Of a DNA stretch of 64,000 bases, positions 59,782-64,000 are shown piece by piece. The stretch is from Abelmoschus esculentus (lineage: Eukaryota > Streptophyta > Magnoliopsida > Malvales > Malvaceae). The stretch spans positions 1,121,001-1,185,000 of the forward strand of contig JAUCBN010000043.1 in NCBI GenBank assembly GCA_035048815.1, in the 5' to 3' direction. The position numbers were made by a program, and so were the translations under genes. Each line of letters starts with the position of its first letter. Within the stretch, counting starts at the first letter, position 1. Under the pieces are notes generated by a model. It ran no database searches and was not told the origin of the DNA. It saw nothing but the letters and a program-made list of their open reading frames with translations.

Positions 59782-60209
59782 CTATGCTTTCACTGTCTCT
59801 AAACCAGCAAACTGGTCTGGTTCAGCCTCTGCAACAGTAGAGCCCCTAAAAAGCAAAATTGCAAGGCTACCAACGCAAAAATAAATGAAGCAACCAGAAG
59901 AGTGTGTCACAAACGAACCGAAATCGGTTCCCACAATGCATTGCCACCCACTTCCATATTTTCCATCAAATTCCTGCAGCGAAATACAATCAATAAGCTT
60001 TAACAAAACATTGTAAGATTACATCATTGAACTTCGAAGACCGCATCTACTAGACCGGTTTCGAGTTCTACCTTCTTTATGAAGCGTGCGATCTCAGTAG
60101 CCTCGGTGACATCAAAGAAATCGAGGGCATTGGCGGCTAGATCAAGAGCAACCTTCTGCATGGTTTGACGCATATCAGTCTCTCCAATCACTGCCTTGCC
60201 TTCCAACAT
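59782..60209 (-). CDS. LC8/DLC-type dynein light chain
   Basis: Two exons (60209-60072 and 59973-59782) give 109 residues. The chosen start is the ATG MLEGKAVIGETDM; the TTG six codons upstream is not used. The first exon holds two helices (MQKVALDLAANALDFFDV, ATEIARFIKK). The second holds the beta-strand core EFDGKYGSGWQCIVG, TDFGSFVTH and the hydrophobic strand FIYFCVGSLAILLFR, all in the order known for LC8. In LC8 the dimer forms a groove for short linear motifs. Flowering plants lack dynein heavy chains, so a general dimerisation hub role is likely. The tail after FRGS (about 20 residues, acidic) is longer than the animal protein. The member seems to be in the divergent plant-specific subgroup. 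Confidence 0.9.
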
Positions 60210-61291
60210 GGCTGCTGGTATTTGCAAAGATGTTCACAAGAAAAGAAGGTTTTCTTCAAAGAAAAGCCTTTTGAGCTGATAGAGTGAAGCAAAAGTATAT
60301 CCTCTTTTATACTGCGAACATGGGCAGATTCAAGAATTTAAACTTGATAGTTTACCGATCGACAATAAATAGTATTTTATTCCTTTTTATCCTCGTTTTT
60401 CTTGTATGTCAATTAGTAATTTCTTGCAGCACAGGTCTTTCAAACAGTGGCCGAGGATGTCCAAACTCAGATCTCATAGATTCATAGAGCAATTGCACAG
60501 GTTGTCTCGGTCATCTTCATGCATGTCATTATCTTTCGGAGATTGATTCCAGAGAATTTGGTGACTAAAATAGAAAAAAAATAACACCAATAACAATTTT
60601 ACCAAAAAGAAATATTTTTGGTCACAAAATTGAAAAGAGATAATAGATTGGTGACTATAGGTGTAGTTTAACCAAACATCTATGGAGCTCACACACAAAA
60701 GAAAACCCAAACTGCCAAACCCAGGTTTAAAACAAAGGAAAACCCTCTCTCGGCTCTCGTTGCTCCCTCCGTGACTCCGTCCGGCTACTTCCCTCGCTGT
60801 AGTCTCCGGCCGTCGCTCTCTTTTGTTGCCGGAAAGTTATAAACAGGTTTTTACAAATGAAGTGTGTATATATATATATGGTTGTTCTTGTTCAGCTCCT
60901 GTTTATAATATTATATGTGAGAGAGAATAATCAAAATAAAAGAAAGAAATTAGAAACGTCAGATTTTCCATGTATTCATGCAATTTGCTTCATCTTTATT
61001 TTCTTGCAAAGAATTTAGGACTCTCATTTGTTTCTATTATAATAAAGTTCTGTTTTTTTTTAGGTTTTAGGAATTCTCCATGCTGCTTGGATAAATCCCT
61101 GAACAGCGAGTATACTTCGCTCTTGTGCTTGCTTGGTCTCTGTGAACATACATTTAACGGCAGAAATGGAATCTTACAGGTTCTGTTTTTGGAATGGGGA
61201 TTTTCGATTTGTTGGCAACTCTTCCTTATAAAACGATTCACTGCTTTTATCGTTTCATTTGTCCTTAATTTCAACATCCACGGCATCACTT
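60210..61291 (+). promoter_or_regulatory. Divergent promoter region of LC8 and F-box genes
   Basis: About 1.1 kb separate the starts of the two divergent genes. 60740-60845 is CT/CG-rich, unlike its surroundings, ending AAACAG|GTTTTTAC, and is probably a 5' UTR exon of the F-box gene followed by an intron. This is an inference. Confidence 0.45.
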
Positions 61292-62789
61292 ATGGCTAAG
61301 GAAGCAAATCATGGTGATAGGATCAGCAATTTGCCTGATTCCGTTCTATGTCGCATCCTATCGTCTCTTCCCACCAGAGATGCTGTTAAGACCTCCATTC
61401 TATCAACCAGATGGCGGCATCTCTTTGCTTCTATCTTCAATCTTGATGTTGATTTTTGCATAACACGTTATCCACATATCATTAAGAACTTCACGAACTT
61501 TATGGATAAAATGTTGTTTTTCCATTCTGAGGGAAGGATCAAACAAGTTCGGTTCTATTATTTAGACTTACCAGGGATCGATGCTTCAAGTATTTGTGGA
61601 TGGATATCTGCTGCGCTAGGGCGTGGAGTTAAGGAGATGGATTTGTTTTTTCACCCCCATAGCAACATTCCCATGGTTCCTAATGATCTGATTTTTACCA
61701 GTAACACACTGGTGAGATTGAAACTGGAAATCCCATTTGTAATGGCTGTTCCGGTTCATGTTTGTTTGCCTAGCCTCAAGACTTTGGAGCTTGAATCTAT
61801 TGTTTTTGAAGATGACGATTCCGTCAAAAGGCTCTTTTCAAGCTGTCCTATACTTGAAGACTTAACCATCTTGGACTGCAACTTTCGAAACATAACATGT
61901 ATTAAAATTTCAAACCCATCACTTAAGAGTTTGACTTTGCTTACCTATGGTGAGTATGATTCCTCTTCATACTCCTTAAAGTTTTCCATTGCCATAGATC
62001 TTCCAAATCTTGTCTACTTCAAATACAAGGGCTACGTAGCAAAATCCTATTCAATGGTAATGCCTTCTCTTGTTAGAGCTTATATCGGCATTTCTAGAGG
62101 ACTCGATTATACAAGAGAAAGAGATGCTTTAGGTGAGCTATTTCAAGGAATTGGCAATGTCAAGTCACTTCATTTGAATATCTATCCAGAAGCAGTGAGT
62201 AAACCAAGTTTCCCTTTCTATTCTCCAGAATTGATGCTTTTTAAGTTTTATTAATCTCTTATTTGACCAATGTAACTTGTATGTGCAGCTTCCAGTTTTG
62301 TCCCACAAACGTTTTGTTGCATTTCAAAACCTGCTTAAGCTGAAAATCTTTTGGGTGATCAGGGAATGGAAAGGAATGGAGCTTGTGGAGTTTCTTGAAT
62401 TCTCACCTAATCTACAAATTCTTGTTTTATCAAATGAGGTAATGATACCTGTATATTGACAAATATATATGTATATGTAGTTTAAAATTAAAACCTTTGG
62501 AGCCTTTTGACTGAAACATATTTTTCTGTGGTCTGCTTAGGTCTCTTTTCCAATGGAAAAGGTGCCTTCATGTCTTGTATATCAGCTCAAGGAGTTTAAA
62601 CTGACAGATTATAAAGACCACAACTCTCTATTTGAAATGGTTACTTACATCCTCAAGAATGCAACAGTTCTCGAGAAGCTCACGATGTCCCAGTGTCGAG
62701 AGGTTGGTGACCAAGAAAAATTTAAGATTGCCAAACAACTATTGAGTATACCCAGGAACTCAAACAAATGCCAAGTTATTGCCTTCTAA
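61292..62789 (+). CDS. F-box/LRR protein with FBD domain
   Basis: Three exons (61292-62194, 62289-62438, 62541-62789) give 433 residues, starting at the ATG MAKEANHGD. An N-terminal F-box (DRISNLPDSVLCRILSSLP, then STRWRHLF) is followed by degenerate LRRs, including CLPSLKTLELESIVFEDDD and SCPILEDLTILDC, and a C-terminal FBD segment (LKEFKLTDYKDHNSLFEMV, ILKNATVLEKLTM). Such proteins are substrate adaptors of SCF ubiquitin ligases; the target cannot be predicted. The exon boundaries follow the known pattern for this large plant family. The reading frame is intact throughout, so it is probably functional. Confidence 0.92.
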
Positions 62790-63400
62790 TATCTCTTATT
62801 TTGTCAGTGATATGCAGCCTTTGATTTTAGTTTGAAATTTGTGTTTTCTGGTAAAAAAACTATTTGTTTTACCTTGGGTTTTCCTTTGTGATTTGTAGTT
62901 GTTAATGTCGTGTGGGTCTTGTCTAAGTATATTTTGATTATTAACTCGTCTGCAAGAATTTCAACGTGACTGAATTCATCTTAAACTTTTTAAAGTTTTC
63001 ATATTTAGCTTTAATTTTTTAAAATTTTATGAATCGGTCTTTAAATTTTATAATTTGTGTTCACCCTTAAAAGTATTCTGACTTGTATCCTCCCTCAAAT
63101 AAATTTCTAGCTGTTGTAACATTCTTCGTGTTGCATGTTAAAGATCAACCTATTGATCCTATTTGTTATTCAAGGAATTACAGATCAAGATTGCTTCAGT
63201 TATGTGAATGATACCACCGTAGACTTAGGAATTGAAGTTCTATAACATGTTCTAACATACTTCAAACCGGTATTAGATGATGTTTCTTAGCCGACAAACA
63301 ATGTTGGCTGATAGCAGCTATTGGTCCTGCATTCTACGTTTTGTCCTAGACAAACAGATGCATTCAGGGCAGTACACAGATCAACCTACAAGTAAAGAAT
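62790..63400. other. 3' UTR and intergenic DNA
   Basis: No gene is recognised; AT-rich. Confidence 0.5.
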
Positions 63401-63555
63401 TCATCTTCCAAATGATTCATGTTCCTTGTTAACGCAGCAGATACGAATCGCCCCACAAGAAGTTGCGGTCAACGTCGATATGTGTAGGGTACGCCTTGTT
63501 GCACCCGGAAAACATAGGTTGTATGCATCATTTAACCTTCCCAAGAGAGTATAGC
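63401..63555 (-). CDS. Possible last exon of a gene running in from the right
   Basis: On the minus strand an acceptor TTCTGCACAG is followed by 50 open codons, including LLGRLNDAYNLCFPG and HISTLTATSCGAIR, ending in TGA at 63401. Base composition is higher in GC than its surroundings, which suggests coding or UTR sequence. I do not recognise the family. The rest of the gene would lie beyond the window or in 63.6-64 kb, where I see no clear exon. Confidence 0.25.
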
Positions 63556-64000
63556 CTGTGCAGAATGTAGTTTAAGTGCATAAACAGATTGATTTGTAAA
63601 ACTGACAATTTCATATCAAAATTTGTATAATAAAAACATTAACACCTTACAGACATGTCTAGCTACTTACTGCCCCCATGTTTATGTTTTACAGTTTTGT
63701 TTGTTTTCTACATAGATGCAGTACTCTAACAGCTGACAACATACTGTTTTGAATGGCTCAGATTAACCCAACCCAACACTCTGAAACCACCCTGTTGAGA
63801 GATCCTGTCTCTCCATAAAAACTCTTAAAGAACCAAAGACAAGATGGTGTTTTTTTTTACTATGTTGGGCAAACAGGTAATAAAAACTTTGAAAAGGAGT
63901 CATGTAGGAAGAAAGATAACAGCAAAGAGCAACAAAATCTCAGTTCAGATTGCTGAAATCTGAGTAATTATTATTGTTTTTATATGCCTATATGACTGTG
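63556..64000. other. Right edge, no feature assigned
   Basis: AT-rich, without a recognisable exon, RNA or repeat. It may be an intron of the possible minus-strand gene. Confidence 0.3.

Overview
The window is nuclear DNA of a flowering plant, almost certainly a eudicot. It has AT-rich intergenic DNA, GT-AG introns with T-rich acceptors, light-harvesting and receptor-kinase genes, and several families of plant transposons. I have a weak impression of Malvales (cotton-like) from the protein sequences, which a search would have to confirm. All gene assignments are by eye from recognised families.

Layout. 1-1343 (+): 3' half of a long-form tRNase Z. 2147-3102 (-): membrane-anchored SAM methyltransferase. 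3.1-8.9 kb: AT-rich DNA with a hAT-type miniature element, an uncertain small ORF (6.0-6.4 kb) and a conserved 68-residue CxxC protein (7366-7572). 8982-12172: young non-autonomous LTR retrotransposon on the minus strand whose interior is built of short tandem repeats. 13484-16217 (+): LRR receptor gene that looks like a chimera of an LRR-XII kinase ectodomain and the end of a receptor-like protein, interrupted by a MULE-derived miniature element that lies inside a possible intron. 16976-18005: foldback MULE. 19373-21898 (+): THESEUS1-type receptor kinase. 22.9-26.2 kb: diverged tandem duplication with remnants of exons. 26973-34239 (-): VAL/HSI2-like B3 gene of nine exons, apparently without the CW domain. 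34.3-41.3 kb: gene-poor, with one hAT element. 41339-48829 (+): complete 24-exon class VIII myosin. 49293-50254 (-): LHCB3, convergent with the myosin. 50606-50678 (-): tRNA-Phe. 52526-53568: second foldback MULE. 54787-58823 (+): CNGC4-type channel. 59.0-60.2 kb (-): LC8-like dynein light chain with a broken tandem copy. 61292-62789 (+): F-box/FBD protein.

There is no operon-like organisation; the genes are independent. THE1, CNGC4 and the LRR gene belong to cell-wall sensing and immunity families, LHCB3 to photosystem II antenna, myosin VIII and LC8 to the cytoskeleton, and the VAL-like protein to chromatin repression. The most interesting signals are the chimeric LRR gene with a possible transposon-containing intron, an exact 158-bp tandem duplication in the myosin gene that creates a potential poison exon, a P-loop substitution in the same myosin, and the repeat-built non-autonomous retrotransposon.
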